Shown here piece by piece: positions 1 through 8,580 of a DNA stretch of 64,000 bases (position 1 is the stretch's first letter; each line of letters begins with the position of its first letter). Source of the DNA: JAEUOS01 sp965279115 (GTDB lineage: Bacteria > Pseudomonadota > Gammaproteobacteria > Burkholderiales > JAEUOS01). The stretch is from assembly GCA_965279115.1 (NCBI GenBank), contig OZ257137.1:3968001-4032000 (forward strand), in the 5' to 3' direction. A model generated the notes under the pieces. The model was not told where the DNA came from. It did not search any database and saw only the letters and a program-made list of their open reading frames with translations. Position numbers and translations under genes: made by a program.

Positions 1-150
1 GACAGCTGGTAAGCGCCGGCATGCGGCGATAGGCGCGGGCAGGGGACGGGTTATCCGCCCAACCCGCGCCGCACGATGGCGCGCCGATGTTCCGCGCACA
101 GCTGCTTGTCCCGTTGGGTCGCCCGTGCAGCCTGGCAATCCTGGCTGCCG

Positions 151-612
151 TCACTCATCATAGCTAATGCCTTCCACCACATCGCCCGTCACCGCAACGA
201 TGAACACCCCGTCGGGCCAGCCTTCCCCGGAAAAACCGTATAGCAGTTCGATCCGTCCGCCCGCTTCGATCACCATGCCCTGCACGTCAAGCCTGGCCCA
301 CAGGTCGAGCGAGGTCGCAATCCCGGGTGGCGGCAATTCAATCGAGTTTTCATGCGGTTTCCACAGGGTGTACAGGGCGCCCTGCAAATCCGGCATCAGC
401 ATGCGGTAGTCGTCGCACAGGGTCTCGAAGGCGCGGTGCTCGGCCGCACCGGGCGTCTCCCCGGTTTGGTGGATGTTGATTGAGAACGGGCGCGGATCGT
501 GTTTCCAGCGCATTTTTCCGTGCCACATCCGGTCGTCCAGCTTGAGCTCGCCGAACAGCGGGTCGGCAACGGCATTCCCGGATTTGCCCAGCAGGCGTGA
601 GAAAAAACCCAT
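151..612 (-). CDS. Uncharacterised 153-aa protein
   Basis: Function not recognised. The frame stays open far upstream, but the protein-like part begins at the ATG at 612 (MGFFSRLLGK), giving 153 residues. The start of the protein is short, basic and hydrophobic. It is followed by a mixed, acidic soluble domain rich in Trp and Asp (for example LWARLDVQGMVIEAGGRIEL and the C-terminal GISYDE). No signal peptide, membrane segment or catalytic motif is obvious. It is transcribed divergently from the Bug receptor at 733, about 120 bp away. Base composition resembles the neighbours. It is probably a cytosolic conserved hypothetical; the reading frame is fairly sure, the role unknown. Confidence 0.6.
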   Translation of the reverse strand: MGFFSRLLGKSGNAVADPLFGELKLDDRMWHGKMRWKHDPRPFSINIHQTGETPGAAEHRAFETLCDDYRMLMPDLQGALYTLWKPHENSIELPPPGIATSLDLWARLDVQGMVIEAGGRIELLYGFSGEGWPDGVFIVAVTGDVVEGISYDE

Positions 613-732
613 GTGTCCGATCCCGTCAGTGGATGATCCGCGACCTGCGACGATGGCCGCCGCAGCGCTCATGTGGTCACATCCCCCCGTGCTAGCATCG
701 CTTGCAATACAACAACAGGAGGAGAAACAAGC

Positions 733-1767
733 ATGCGTGGCTACCGCATTTCCGATGCATTTTATTCGCGCGCCGCTTGCGGATGGCGCAACCCTGGGCA
801 CGCCATCGCGGCCCGCCTGGGTGCTGCGTTGCTGACGGGCATGGTCGCGCTGCTCGCCGGCCAGGCGTTCGCGCAAGGTGTGTTTCCTTCCCGGCCGCTG
901 CGCATCATCGTGCCCGTCACCACCGGTGGTCCGAGCGATCTTGTGGCGCGCATTCTCGCGCGCGAGCTTGAAACCTCGTTCGGCAAGCCGGTGGTCATCG
1001 AAAATCGTCCGGGCGCTTCGCAGACTGTCGGCGCCAACGCGGTCGCCAAGGCCGAACCCGATGGCTACATGCTCCTGCAGGCGGCTGCCAACATGGCCAT
1101 CAATCCGTTCCTGATGTCCGACCTGCCGTACGACACGGTCAAGGACTTCGCGCCCATATCCCTCACCCACTTGACGCCCTATGTGTTTGTGGTGAGCGCG
1201 CAGTCGCCCATCAACACGCTGGCCGACCTGTTCAGGTTCATCCGCGACAACCCTGGCAAGGTGAGCTACGGCACCACCGGCCCGGGCAGCCCGCAGCAGC
1301 TCTCCACCCTGTTGCTGGCGCAACAGATGAAGCTGGGCGAGATGACCGAGATCCAGTACAAGGGCAGCTCCGCCGCCCACCCCGACCTGATCGCCAACCG
1401 CGTCACCTTCATGATCGACCCGCTTGCCGCGGCGGCGCCGCACATCAAGTCCGGCCTGCTGCGCGCGCTGGCTGTCACCACGCCGCAGCGCAATGGTGTG
1501 TTTCCCAACATTCCCACGGCCAGCGAGGCTGGCGCGCCCGGCTACGACTTCGCCAGCTGGGGCGGCCTGTTCGCACCCGCCGCCACGCCGCGAGCGGTGG
1601 TCATGAAACTGAACGAGGAAGTGAAGAAGGCGCTCACCGGAGCCGACCTGAGAAAACGCTTCGAAGACATGGGGTTGGTGGCCAAGCCCAGTTCGCCGGA
1701 GGAGTTCGGACAGTTCCTGCAGGCGGAAATGACACGCTGGAAGGGCCTGGTCAAGAAGGCGCCTTGA
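733..1767 (+). CDS. Bug/TctC-family periplasmic solute receptor
   Basis: Solute-binding receptor of the tripartite tricarboxylate transporter (Bug) family, which captures carboxylates or related small molecules in the periplasm. The start at 733 is set by an AGGAGGAG ribosome binding site 8 bases upstream; in-frame codons further upstream have none. Residues 1 to about 45 form a long signal peptide ending in AGQAFAQ. The mature protein shows the family signatures: FPSRPLRIIVP at its start, GGPSDLVARILARELE, VVIENRPGA, and a late segment with FPNIPTASEAGAPGYDF. Length (344 aa) is normal for the family. No TctA or TctB membrane partner is nearby, as is usual for the many orphan Bug proteins of Burkholderiales, so the ligand cannot be named. 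It converges with the gene ending at 1777. Confidence 0.9.
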   Translation: MRGYRISDAFYSRAACGWRNPGHAIAARLGAALLTGMVALLAGQAFAQGVFPSRPLRIIVPVTTGGPSDLVARILARELETSFGKPVVIENRPGASQTVGANAVAKAEPDGYMLLQAAANMAINPFLMSDLPYDTVKDFAPISLTHLTPYVFVVSAQSPINTLADLFRFIRDNPGKVSYGTTGPGSPQQLSTLLLAQQMKLGEMTEIQYKGSSAAHPDLIANRVTFMIDPLAAAAPHIKSGLLRALAVTTPQRNGVFPNIPTASEAGAPGYDFASWGGLFAPAATPRAVVMKLNEEVKKALTGADLRKRFEDMGLVAKPSSPEEFGQFLQAEMTRWKGLVKKAP

Positions 1768-1776
1768 TGCTGCGGG

Positions 1777-2940
1777 TCAGTGGTTGAGGTAACGCACCGC
1801 GAACCGCTCTTCGCCATCCACCTGATAGCGCACGTAGCCGCCGCAGTTGATCACCCGCGCGGCATCATCGAGAAGCGTCGCCATGAACTCGGTGATGCTC
1901 TCGAAGCGCGGGATTTCGTCGATCAGGTCGGTGTCCGACAGCATGATCTTGCCCGTATGCTCGCCTTCGGTGATCAGCAGCCAGCGCTCGCTGTCGCCCG
2001 GGATCCTGCCGAAGGCGATGGCACTGTACAGGTAGGGCGGGATGGCTTCCTTCTCGTCCTGCCAGGTGACATCCTCGGCCCAGTCGACGGCGTGCTCCAG
2101 TAGTTCTCCCCATTCCGCGATAGGGGCGATATGGAAGCCGCACTCGCTGCCTTGCTGGAAGAGTGCAGCGCCGTCATGCAGTTCGTACATGGCCAAAAGG
2201 TCACGTGCGGCCGCGCCATATTTTTCCGTCATGGCTGCGATTTCCTCGGGATCGGCAGGCGGGTTGGCCTCATGGGTGACCGCTATGACCGTATTGCCGC
2301 CCACCCGCCGTTCCTCGAAGGCGTCCCAGTCGCCAACTTCCAGCGCAGGGTGCGTCGCCGCCAGCAGGGTTTCAAGAATGCTTGCCGCCGTGGCCTGCTG
2401 CGCGCGATCCCTGGCGGCACGTCTCGCGTGTGCCTTCTTGCGCTCCGCCTGCGGCGCCTCGAGTTCAAACTCGCCCGCAGCGGAGGCCACCTCCCGCACC
2501 ACCGCCTCGATAAAGCCATCCATCGCGAAGGAAAGCGCAATATCGGTGCCGCCCCAGTTCTTGCCGTCATGGCGCGTCACCTCGCCAACATCGACATCAA
2601 GCTTCCGCGACTCCTGGCCCGGCAAGGTCACCGAGAACTGCACATCGCCCTGCGTCTTGCCCGCCAGGGCCTCGGCAAGGATCTTGCCGACCTTGGAGTC
2701 GCCAATACGCTGCGCGAAGGCCAGCGCGCGTGCCACCGCGTCCGGCTCGTTCCTCAGCCAGGGCGCGATCGCGTCGAACTTGCAGAAGCGCAGCAGGTCG
2801 TGCAGTGCGCGCACCCTCGGTGTGGCCCATTCGCGATCGGCGGCAATGGCCTCTCGGAAGACTTTCTCGAGTTCCCAGGCGACAACGGTCGGGTCTTCGC
2901 TTGCGAGGCGTTCGTGGATGTTTGCGAGATAGCTGGTCAT
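1777..2940 (-). CDS. SUKH (SMI1/KNR4)-like protein
   Basis: Cytosolic protein of 387 aa without signal peptide. The N-terminal 120 residues are helical (LANIHERLASEDPTVVAWEL and on). A Lys/Arg/Ala-rich linker follows near residues 165-190. The C-terminal part, from about residue 195, resembles the SMI1/KNR4 (SUKH) fold: LLAMYELHDGAALFQ, then FHIAPIAEW, then RWLLITEGEHTGKIML and a final ESITEFMATLLDDA. SUKH proteins often serve as immunity proteins against secreted toxins, but no toxin is recognisable here. The start overlaps the stop of the upstream gene (2937-4199) by 4 bases, so the two are translationally coupled. The SUKH call rests on pattern only and is moderate; an unrelated domain of unknown function is possible. 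Confidence 0.55.
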   Translation of the reverse strand: MTSYLANIHERLASEDPTVVAWELEKVFREAIAADREWATPRVRALHDLLRFCKFDAIAPWLRNEPDAVARALAFAQRIGDSKVGKILAEALAGKTQGDVQFSVTLPGQESRKLDVDVGEVTRHDGKNWGGTDIALSFAMDGFIEAVVREVASAAGEFELEAPQAERKKAHARRAARDRAQQATAASILETLLAATHPALEVGDWDAFEERRVGGNTVIAVTHEANPPADPEEIAAMTEKYGAAARDLLAMYELHDGAALFQQGSECGFHIAPIAEWGELLEHAVDWAEDVTWQDEKEAIPPYLYSAIAFGRIPGDSERWLLITEGEHTGKIMLSDTDLIDEIPRFESITEFMATLLDDAARVINCGGYVRYQVDGEERFAVRYLNH

Positions 2941-4199
2941 ATGGCACCGCCCTTGTTGGCAGGGAGCTGGTCGGGTCGCAAAGGCGAACGTGGCGGCTTT
3001 GCCGGCTCGTGCTCGCCGGGCCGGTACCTGGCAGACAAGCGCGTTATGTTGAAGAAGTAGTCACGCCGCACTCCGGTTGTGTCACGGGCTGTCACCACAT
3101 CGTACTTTCCGGAGGCAAGGACGAGCGTCCGCTGGCTTACGACTTGCAGGCGCATCTGCGTCAACCAGACATGTTCCTCATCCACCGCAATCACATGGAT
3201 CGCAGATTCCGGCGAACGCGCGTCGCCGCTATGCGCGATGGCCTGACAGATCCCGAAAAGCAGCCCACGCATTTCAGCTTGTTTGGTTATGTCGCCGTTC
3301 TTTCCCAACAAGGTGCCATAGCTGGAGATCAAATGGGGCATGGGAATATCTTCGATCGGGCGGAGTGAATCGATTTCGCGCAGGGCAGCGAGAGCGTCGT
3401 GTGGTTGGTATTGCGCATCCAGTTGAGCGGCGCGGTCCAATCCCGACTTGGCACGTGCCAGCAGGTCGCGGTAAGAAAAGCGGGTGTCGGCGAGAAAGGC
3501 TTCGCGTCGTGCACGCGCGACCTCCACCCAGCGCCGATATTCCGGCGGCAAACGTTCCAAAGCGATTGGCGTGAAGAGAATCGACCCTCGCGCCATGCCC
3601 GGCGCGCTCAGCCGGACCATCTCGAACCAGGCCTGGCGCGGTCGCTGCCCGGGCTGTCGGAACTCGTAGCGCATCACCGTCATTTCCCGGCCCTGATGCA
3701 CCTGCTGTTCGACTCCCGTGATCCGCAGATCGTATGCGGCGGCCCATTCCTGAATCTCCTGATTGAGCACGTAGCGCACTGGGTCGGCTGGCGTGGCGCC
3801 GCTGCCGACGCGTGTGGTCAGGAGTTCGCGCAATGCATCAGCGCGCGCCTGATAGGACTGCGCCATTTGCGTGTTGCCAAGCTTGGCATGAAGCCTGGAA
3901 AGTGACGCATGCAGATCGTGGCTTGGTATGCCGTCCACCGGCATGAAGCGCTGCAAGTCCCCGAGGCGGTAGATCGCCGCCTGGTACCGGCGTCCCCGTT
4001 CCATGCGATCGGCTTCCACCAGTGCAGTGCGGATCTGCAGTGAAAGTTCGTTCGGGTCGAGTTGGGGATTCTCGGCGATGCCGAGGCGGCGGGAAAGAAA
4101 TGCGCGGACGAGCGTTTCGTCGGCGGCGCCCGCCAGACCCGACAGGGCGAGTGCCAGTCCCGCCATAAGTGCCAGCAGGCTGCGTTCAAAGGGCATCAC
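2937..4199 (-). CDS. Exported protein with an internal repeat
   Basis: Function not recognised. 420 aa with a clear signal peptide (residues 1-26, hydrophobic stretch LLALMAGLALALSGLAGAA), so probably periplasmic. The mature protein holds two copies of a roughly 60-residue helical module. The first lies near residues 55-125 (RYQAAIYRLGDLQRFMPVDG, then LHAKLGNTQMAQSYQARADA); the second lies near residues 265-330 (YQPHDALAALREIDSLRPIE, then LGKNGDITKQAEMRGLLFGI). Both resemble tetratricopeptide-type helical repeats. A segment rich in Arg and aromatic residues separates them, and the C-terminus is Pro/Arg-rich. It ends overlapping the start of the SUKH-like gene by 4 bases, suggesting joint expression of an exported and a cytosolic partner. 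Confidence 0.6.
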   Translation of the reverse strand: MMPFERSLLALMAGLALALSGLAGAADETLVRAFLSRRLGIAENPQLDPNELSLQIRTALVEADRMERGRRYQAAIYRLGDLQRFMPVDGIPSHDLHASLSRLHAKLGNTQMAQSYQARADALRELLTTRVGSGATPADPVRYVLNQEIQEWAAAYDLRITGVEQQVHQGREMTVMRYEFRQPGQRPRQAWFEMVRLSAPGMARGSILFTPIALERLPPEYRRWVEVARARREAFLADTRFSYRDLLARAKSGLDRAAQLDAQYQPHDALAALREIDSLRPIEDIPMPHLISSYGTLLGKNGDITKQAEMRGLLFGICQAIAHSGDARSPESAIHVIAVDEEHVWLTQMRLQVVSQRTLVLASGKYDVVTARDTTGVRRDYFFNITRLSARYRPGEHEPAKPPRSPLRPDQLPANKGGAI

Positions 4200-4232
4200 G
4201 TTCTTCTCGCGGCATGGTTGGCCGACGCATGG

Positions 4233-4538
4233 CTACTTGCACCACTGACTTTCGCAAGGAATGCCGTCGTTATCGCCATCCATTTTCGTGCCGGGACAAT
4301 TCTTCAGGAAAAACGTGGCCTCCGCGCATGAGGACATTTGCGAACAATGGATGCGTCCATCGCATTTGAAGGCAGAGCCGGTCGGCGAGGACTGTTTGGC
4401 GAAGGGCGCCGGCGGCGCAGGCTTGGCAGGCATTGAAATCGTGGATTCAGGGATGGGCGCACTTATCGTGCGTTGCTGATATTTGCTGTAGCCGGCCAAT
4501 CCGCCGATCAACACCAGCACCAGGAGGACCAAGTGCAT
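4233..4538 (-). CDS. Excalibur calcium-binding domain protein
   Basis: Small anchored or secreted protein (101 aa). Residues 1-17 are a hydrophobic signal/anchor (MHLVLLVLVLIGGLAGY), followed by a Pro/Ala/Ser-rich linker. Residues 57-101 are an Excalibur domain: FKCDGRIHCSQMSSC, FFLKNCPGTKMDGDNDG and PCESQWC. The DxDxDG-like loop (MDGDNDG) resembles an EF-hand calcium loop, and the paired cysteines would form disulphides outside the cytoplasm. In many proteobacteria this domain sits C-terminal to a cold-shock plus DUF1294 membrane protein; here it stands alone behind a single anchor. It lies 33 bp upstream of the exported repeat protein on the same strand and may share its transcript. Domain call is firm; function beyond cation binding is unknown. 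Confidence 0.8.
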   Translation of the reverse strand: MHLVLLVLVLIGGLAGYSKYQQRTISAPIPESTISMPAKPAPPAPFAKQSSPTGSAFKCDGRIHCSQMSSCAEATFFLKNCPGTKMDGDNDGIPCESQWCK

Positions 4539-4586
4539 CAGGCGAGGTTACCGTTTGGCGGACTGGGTGGAGCAATGCCATGCATG

Positions 4587-4928
4587 TCAGTCGGGTTCTT
4601 CCCACCAGTTGCACACCGCCAGCGGTGCCTGATGATAGCCGTCGTTCAGTTTGCGGATGATCACGAATTCAAGCTCGTCGAACGCATGTTCGCCCACCGT
4701 GACCTCGCCCTCGGCGGAGCGCACCGCGAACAGGAAATCCTTGTCCATCAGGCCGTCACGCGCGATGGTGTCCAGAAGCGCCTTGCGATGATCCACATCG
4801 TCCGGAATATCCTCGATGACGAAAAAATCGTCTTCCAGAACGATGGTCGGCAGGTACGCCTCGATACCGTTTTTTTCCAGAACGTTGAGGGTGGCGCGCA
4901 CAAGCTGGGCCAGGGACGGGAGTGCCAT
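4587..4928 (-). CDS. Uncharacterised acidic 113-aa protein
   Basis: Function not recognised. A small, strongly acidic cytosolic protein with an amphipathic N-terminal helix (LAQLVRATLNVLEKNGIEAY), a DDFFVIEDIPDDVDHRKALL segment and a C-terminal beta-rich half (FLFAVRSAEGEVTVGEHAFD, then ELEFVIIRKL). No signal peptide and no catalytic motif are visible. It follows the gene ending at 4938 by only 9 bp on the same strand, so the two are likely co-transcribed. The acidic surface could suit a binding or immunity role, but nothing shows it. Coding is supported by codon pattern, tight spacing and absence of a better frame. Confidence 0.55.
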   Translation of the reverse strand: MALPSLAQLVRATLNVLEKNGIEAYLPTIVLEDDFFVIEDIPDDVDHRKALLDTIARDGLMDKDFLFAVRSAEGEVTVGEHAFDELEFVIIRKLNDGYHQAPLAVCNWWEEPD

Positions 4929-4937
4929 GGCGTGACT

Positions 4938-5447
4938 CTACAGGCGGGCCACAGCCGCGCGCAACAGCACCCGGGAGTACAGCTTGTGGAAACCCAGCAG
5001 GGCGCGGAAGGCGACCCCCATTTCGTTCCGCCCGGTTCGCCGGTTGCGGTGGGGCACCACCGCCGAGCCGAAAAACAGGCGTGTGCCTGGCTGGTCAGCG
5101 GTCGTGATCGGCGCCACCATCAGCCATGACCGGGTGCGGCCCGCCACATCGCAAAGCAACAGCTGGTCGACACCACGCCCTTCCACCGTCCAGGCAGCAA
5201 ACGTATCGGCGGTACCGGCGGCAAGCCTGCGCGCGTCTTCATCAGTGGAAGGCTTGGACAACGCCCATTTGAGGATCAGGCGTTCCATGCGAAAAACCAG
5301 GGTGGTGTAGAAGGCCGCCACAAACTGCGCATGCGATACCGTTCCCGCAACATCGACTGCATAGCAATCGGTGAACGAACCGTTCGCACGGTAGGCGGCG
5401 AGCAGCGCGTGTTCGGGCAGCGGACAGGCGTGGATGGCGCTACTCAT
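4938..5447 (-). CDS. Conserved hypothetical, possibly DUF2867-like
   Basis: 169-aa soluble protein with no signal peptide. It begins with SAIHACPLPEHALLAAYRAN and has a middle helix around FVAAFYTTLVFRMERLILKW. The C-terminal half has the pattern QLLLCDVAGRTRSWLMVAP, then RLFFGSAVVP, ending in a helix (LLGFHKLYSRVLLRAAV). The order 'D..GR..SW....' followed by 'L.FGSAV' loosely resembles DUF2867-type proteins, whose function is unknown. It starts 3 bp after the amidase stop at 5451 and is followed closely by another small gene, so it lies in a minus-strand run behind the amidase. The family assignment is tentative; coding status is good. Confidence 0.55.
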   Translation of the reverse strand: MSSAIHACPLPEHALLAAYRANGSFTDCYAVDVAGTVSHAQFVAAFYTTLVFRMERLILKWALSKPSTDEDARRLAAGTADTFAAWTVEGRGVDQLLLCDVAGRTRSWLMVAPITTADQPGTRLFFGSAVVPHRNRRTGRNEMGVAFRALLGFHKLYSRVLLRAAVARL

Positions 5448-5450
5448 GAC

Positions 5451-6872
5451 CTATGCCTGGAGTGCCGGCCACAAGTCCCGCCAGGGGCGCGCCTGTTCAT
5501 ACTCTTGCGCAACCGCGCACAAGGCGCCATCTGCTGCCCAACGCCCGATCAGTTGCAGGCCGTTCGGCAAGCCGGAATCGGCTGGCCGGCAAGGCAACAC
5601 GATCGCCGGCAAGCCCGCCGCGTTCACGAACCCGGTGAACAGCGCATGCCCGCGCGGGCCTACCTCACGGCCATCGATGCGGGTGGGGTGGGTCTGGTCT
5701 GCAGGCCACGGCAACGCGGCGGCAGCAGGGGTGAGCAGCATGTCGTAGTCGGCGAACACCTCGCCCAGGCGGCTCTTCATGTCGTCCACCAGGCGCAGCA
5801 GGTCGAAAAGCGCGGTGGCGGGCAGCGCGCGGCCGGCCTCCGCATTGGCGATGGCGGTCGGCGTGAGCAGATCGCGCCAGCCGGCCTTGTGTTCGAGCAT
5901 TTCGGCCAGGCCCGCCTGCGAAAGGCTCATCCAGCGGGCGTTGACCTCGTTGGGGATGTCGAAGCGCGCTGCGGTACTGACCGAGTGGCCGAGCGCACGC
6001 AGCGCGTCGGCTGCTTCGCGGGTGCGCTGCGTGATTTCGGGATCCACCGGCGCATCACCGAAAGTGTCGATGTGCAGGATGCGGCAGCGTGGCGCTACTG
6101 CCGGCACTTCGAATGGCAGGTGGGCAAAGGCCGCCGAGGCGGCATCGCGCGGGTGCAGCGGGCTCATCACCTGCATGGCCAGCACGACGTCTTCGACGGT
6201 GCGGGCCATGGGGCCCGCGACTTCATAGTCGAGGAAGATGGCGGGCAGCCCGTCGGCGCGCGGCACGCGACCGCGTGAAGGCTTCAGGCCCACCAGGCCA
6301 GTGTGCGAGGCGGGCCGGCGTATCGAGCCGCCGCCGTCTGTACCAATCGCCAGGGGGCCGCAGCCGGCCGCCACCGCAGCCACCGCACCGCCACTGGAAC
6401 CGCCGGCCGAGCGGGTGGTGTCCCAGGGGTTGCGGGTCAGGCCGAACACCAGGTTGTCGGTGTGGCCCACCATGGCGAACTCAGGCGTGTTGGTCTTGCC
6501 CAGGATCACGGCACCAGCGGCACGCAGCCGTGCGATGGGCAACTCGTCCATGGCCGGCACATGGTCGGCGAACAGCCGGCTGCCCCAGGTGGCCCGCATG
6601 CCGGCCACGGCGATGTTGTCTTTTACTGTCAGGGGCACGCCATCCAGTGGCCCCAGTGGCGCCCCTGACACAAAGCGCGCGGTGCTCGCGCGCGCGGCAG
6701 CGCGGGCGCCGGCTTCATCAAGGGTGACGATGGCATTCAGGCGCGGGTTGACCGCGGCAATGCGCGCGAGGACGGCGTCGAGCGCGTCATCCGGTGTGAA
6801 GCGGCCAGCGCGAAAAGCGCGGCCCAGGTCGACGGCGCAGAGTTGCCAGAGCGGGATGGTCGATGACGTCAA
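5451..6872 (-). CDS. Amidase-signature family hydrolase
   Basis: Cytosolic amidase of the amidase-signature family, hydrolysing a carboxamide or related C-N bond. The Ser-cisSer-Lys triad is intact: K84 in LTVKDN, S159 in the GGSSGG loop and S183 in TDGGGSIRRP; the 24-residue spacing of the two serines is the family norm. The chosen start is a TTG at 6872 with GGAG 6 bases upstream, giving 473 aa and the usual IPLWQLCAVDL opening. The in-frame ATG at 6932 has no ribosome binding site and would run toward the divergent monooxygenase. AtzE, AtzF and GatA belong to this family, but the substrate cannot be read from sequence. Its closeness to a monooxygenase and other hydrolases suggests an amide-catabolic locus. 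Confidence 0.88.
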   Translation of the reverse strand: MTSSTIPLWQLCAVDLGRAFRAGRFTPDDALDAVLARIAAVNPRLNAIVTLDEAGARAAARASTARFVSGAPLGPLDGVPLTVKDNIAVAGMRATWGSRLFADHVPAMDELPIARLRAAGAVILGKTNTPEFAMVGHTDNLVFGLTRNPWDTTRSAGGSSGGAVAAVAAGCGPLAIGTDGGGSIRRPASHTGLVGLKPSRGRVPRADGLPAIFLDYEVAGPMARTVEDVVLAMQVMSPLHPRDAASAAFAHLPFEVPAVAPRCRILHIDTFGDAPVDPEITQRTREAADALRALGHSVSTAARFDIPNEVNARWMSLSQAGLAEMLEHKAGWRDLLTPTAIANAEAGRALPATALFDLLRLVDDMKSRLGEVFADYDMLLTPAAAALPWPADQTHPTRIDGREVGPRGHALFTGFVNAAGLPAIVLPCRPADSGLPNGLQLIGRWAADGALCAVAQEYEQARPWRDLWPALQA

Positions 6873-6951
6873 GCAGTACTCCGGAGCGTGGTTTGGCGGT
6901 CGTGTACCATCATCACAGAATAACGCAGCCATCACTGCAACGGGAGACAAG

Positions 6952-8577
6952 ATGCAAGCCGGGAACACGGTGGGGCGCGCCGGAGGGGCGGCAGTGCTCG
7001 ACCTGCTGATCGTGGGCGCCGGATTTGCCGGCATGTACATGCTGGTCAAGGCGCGCGAACTCGGATTCACCGCTTGCGTGCTGGAGGCGGGTGGCGACGT
7101 CGGCGGCACCTGGTACTGGAACCGCTATCCCGGTGCGCGCTGCGACATCGAAAGCCTCGAGTATTCCTACGGCTTCGACGAGGCCTTGCAGCAAGAGTGG
7201 AAGTGGAGCGAGCGTTTCGCGCCGCAACCCGAGATTCTCGACTACGCGCGCCATGTCGCCGAGCGGTTCGACTTGAGGCCTGACATCCGCTTCGGCACGC
7301 GGGTGGTCAGCGCGCGCTTCGACGAGGCGGCGAACCTGTGGCACATCGGCAGCGAAGGTGGCGAGGTGTTCCGCGCCCGTTTCCTGATCATGGCCACCGG
7401 CTGTCTTTCGTCGGCCAACCTGCCTGCCATTGCCGGCATGGAGTCCTTCGCGGGACCGAAGTACCACACCGGCCAATGGCCGCATGAGCCGGTGGACTTC
7501 ACCGGGCAGCGGGTCGCGGTGATCGGCACCGGCTCGTCGGCTGTTCAGTCGATCCCGGTCATTGCCCGGCAGGCGCGCGAGCTGACGGTGTTCCAGCGCA
7601 CCGCCACCTACTCGGTGCCGGCGCACAACGCGCCGCTCGATGCGGCCTACGAGGCACGGGTGAAGTCGGACTACCGCGGCTTTCGTACGCGCAATGAACT
7701 GATGCCCGCCGGCTTTGGTTCCAACTTGGATGCCAACCCCGCTTCTGCGCTTACCGCCAGCGAGGCCGAGCGTGAGCGTGCCTTCGAGGAACGCTGGCAC
7801 CAGGGCGGGCTGGGCTTCACACGCGCCTTTGGCGACATCGTCCTCAACGCGGAAGCCAATGCCTACGCTGCCGAATTCGTGCGCAAGAAGATCAGCGCGC
7901 TGGTCAGGGATCCCGCCACCGCCGCACTGCTGTCGCCATCCCAGCCGGTGGCCTGCAAGCGGTTGTGCGTCGACACCGGCTACTACGAGACCTTCAACCA
8001 GCCGCATGTGCACCTGGTGGACATCAGCAACAGTGGCATCGAGCGGATCACCCCGCAGGGCCTCTCGGCCGGCGGGCGCGAGTACGAATTCGACGCCCTG
8101 GTGTTCGCCACCGGTTTCGACGCCATGACCGGCACGCTCCTGCGCATGGACATCCGCGGTCGCGGCGGCGTCTCGCTGGGAGAGAAATGGCAAGCCGGCC
8201 CGCTCAACTACCTGGGCCTGATGGTCGCCGGATTTCCCAACCTGTTCGCCATCACCGGTCCCGGCAGCCCTTCGGTGCTGACCAACATGATCGTCTCCAT
8301 CGAGCAGCATGTGCGCTGGATCGGCGACTGCCTGGCCTGGATGCGCGCACATGGTCACGCGCGTATCGAGGCCGGCGAGGCTGCGGAACATGCCTGGGTA
8401 GGGCATGTCAACGGCGTGGCCAGCCAGACCATTTTTCCCGGCTGCAACTCCTGGTACCTCGGGGCCAACGTGCCGGGCAAGGTGCGTGTGTTCATGCCGC
8501 TCTTGGGCTTTCCCGCCTACAACGAGAAATGCAGGGCGGTGGCGGCAGCGGGCTATGAAGGATTCACTTTCGCCTGA
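6952..8577 (+). CDS. Baeyer-Villiger flavin monooxygenase
   Basis: FAD- and NADPH-dependent class B monooxygenase that would insert oxygen next to a ketone, giving an ester or lactone (cyclohexanone/acetone monooxygenase family). It has an FAD-binding Rossmann motif (GAGFAG, residues 22-27), then the GGTWYWNRYPGARCD segment, then the Baeyer-Villiger fingerprint FxGxxxHxxxWP as FAGPKYHTGQWP (166-177), then an NADPH Rossmann motif (GTGSSA, 192-197) and a late ATGFDAMTG segment. The start at 6952 follows GGGAGACAAG; the frame is open further upstream only as antisense to the amidase. Length 541 aa is normal. It is divergent from the amidase and convergent with the amidohydrolase ending at 8581. 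The ketone substrate is unknown. Confidence 0.93.
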   Translation: MQAGNTVGRAGGAAVLDLLIVGAGFAGMYMLVKARELGFTACVLEAGGDVGGTWYWNRYPGARCDIESLEYSYGFDEALQQEWKWSERFAPQPEILDYARHVAERFDLRPDIRFGTRVVSARFDEAANLWHIGSEGGEVFRARFLIMATGCLSSANLPAIAGMESFAGPKYHTGQWPHEPVDFTGQRVAVIGTGSSAVQSIPVIARQARELTVFQRTATYSVPAHNAPLDAAYEARVKSDYRGFRTRNELMPAGFGSNLDANPASALTASEAERERAFEERWHQGGLGFTRAFGDIVLNAEANAYAAEFVRKKISALVRDPATAALLSPSQPVACKRLCVDTGYYETFNQPHVHLVDISNSGIERITPQGLSAGGREYEFDALVFATGFDAMTGTLLRMDIRGRGGVSLGEKWQAGPLNYLGLMVAGFPNLFAITGPGSPSVLTNMIVSIEQHVRWIGDCLAWMRAHGHARIEAGEAAEHAWVGHVNGVASQTIFPGCNSWYLGANVPGKVRVFMPLLGFPAYNEKCRAVAAAGYEGFTFA

Positions 8578-8580
8578 GCG

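Noticed and set aside
6873..7109. N-terminal extension of the amidase into the monooxygenase gene
   Set aside because: It has no amidase similarity and overlaps the divergent gene; the TTG at 6872 has a well-placed ribosome binding site.
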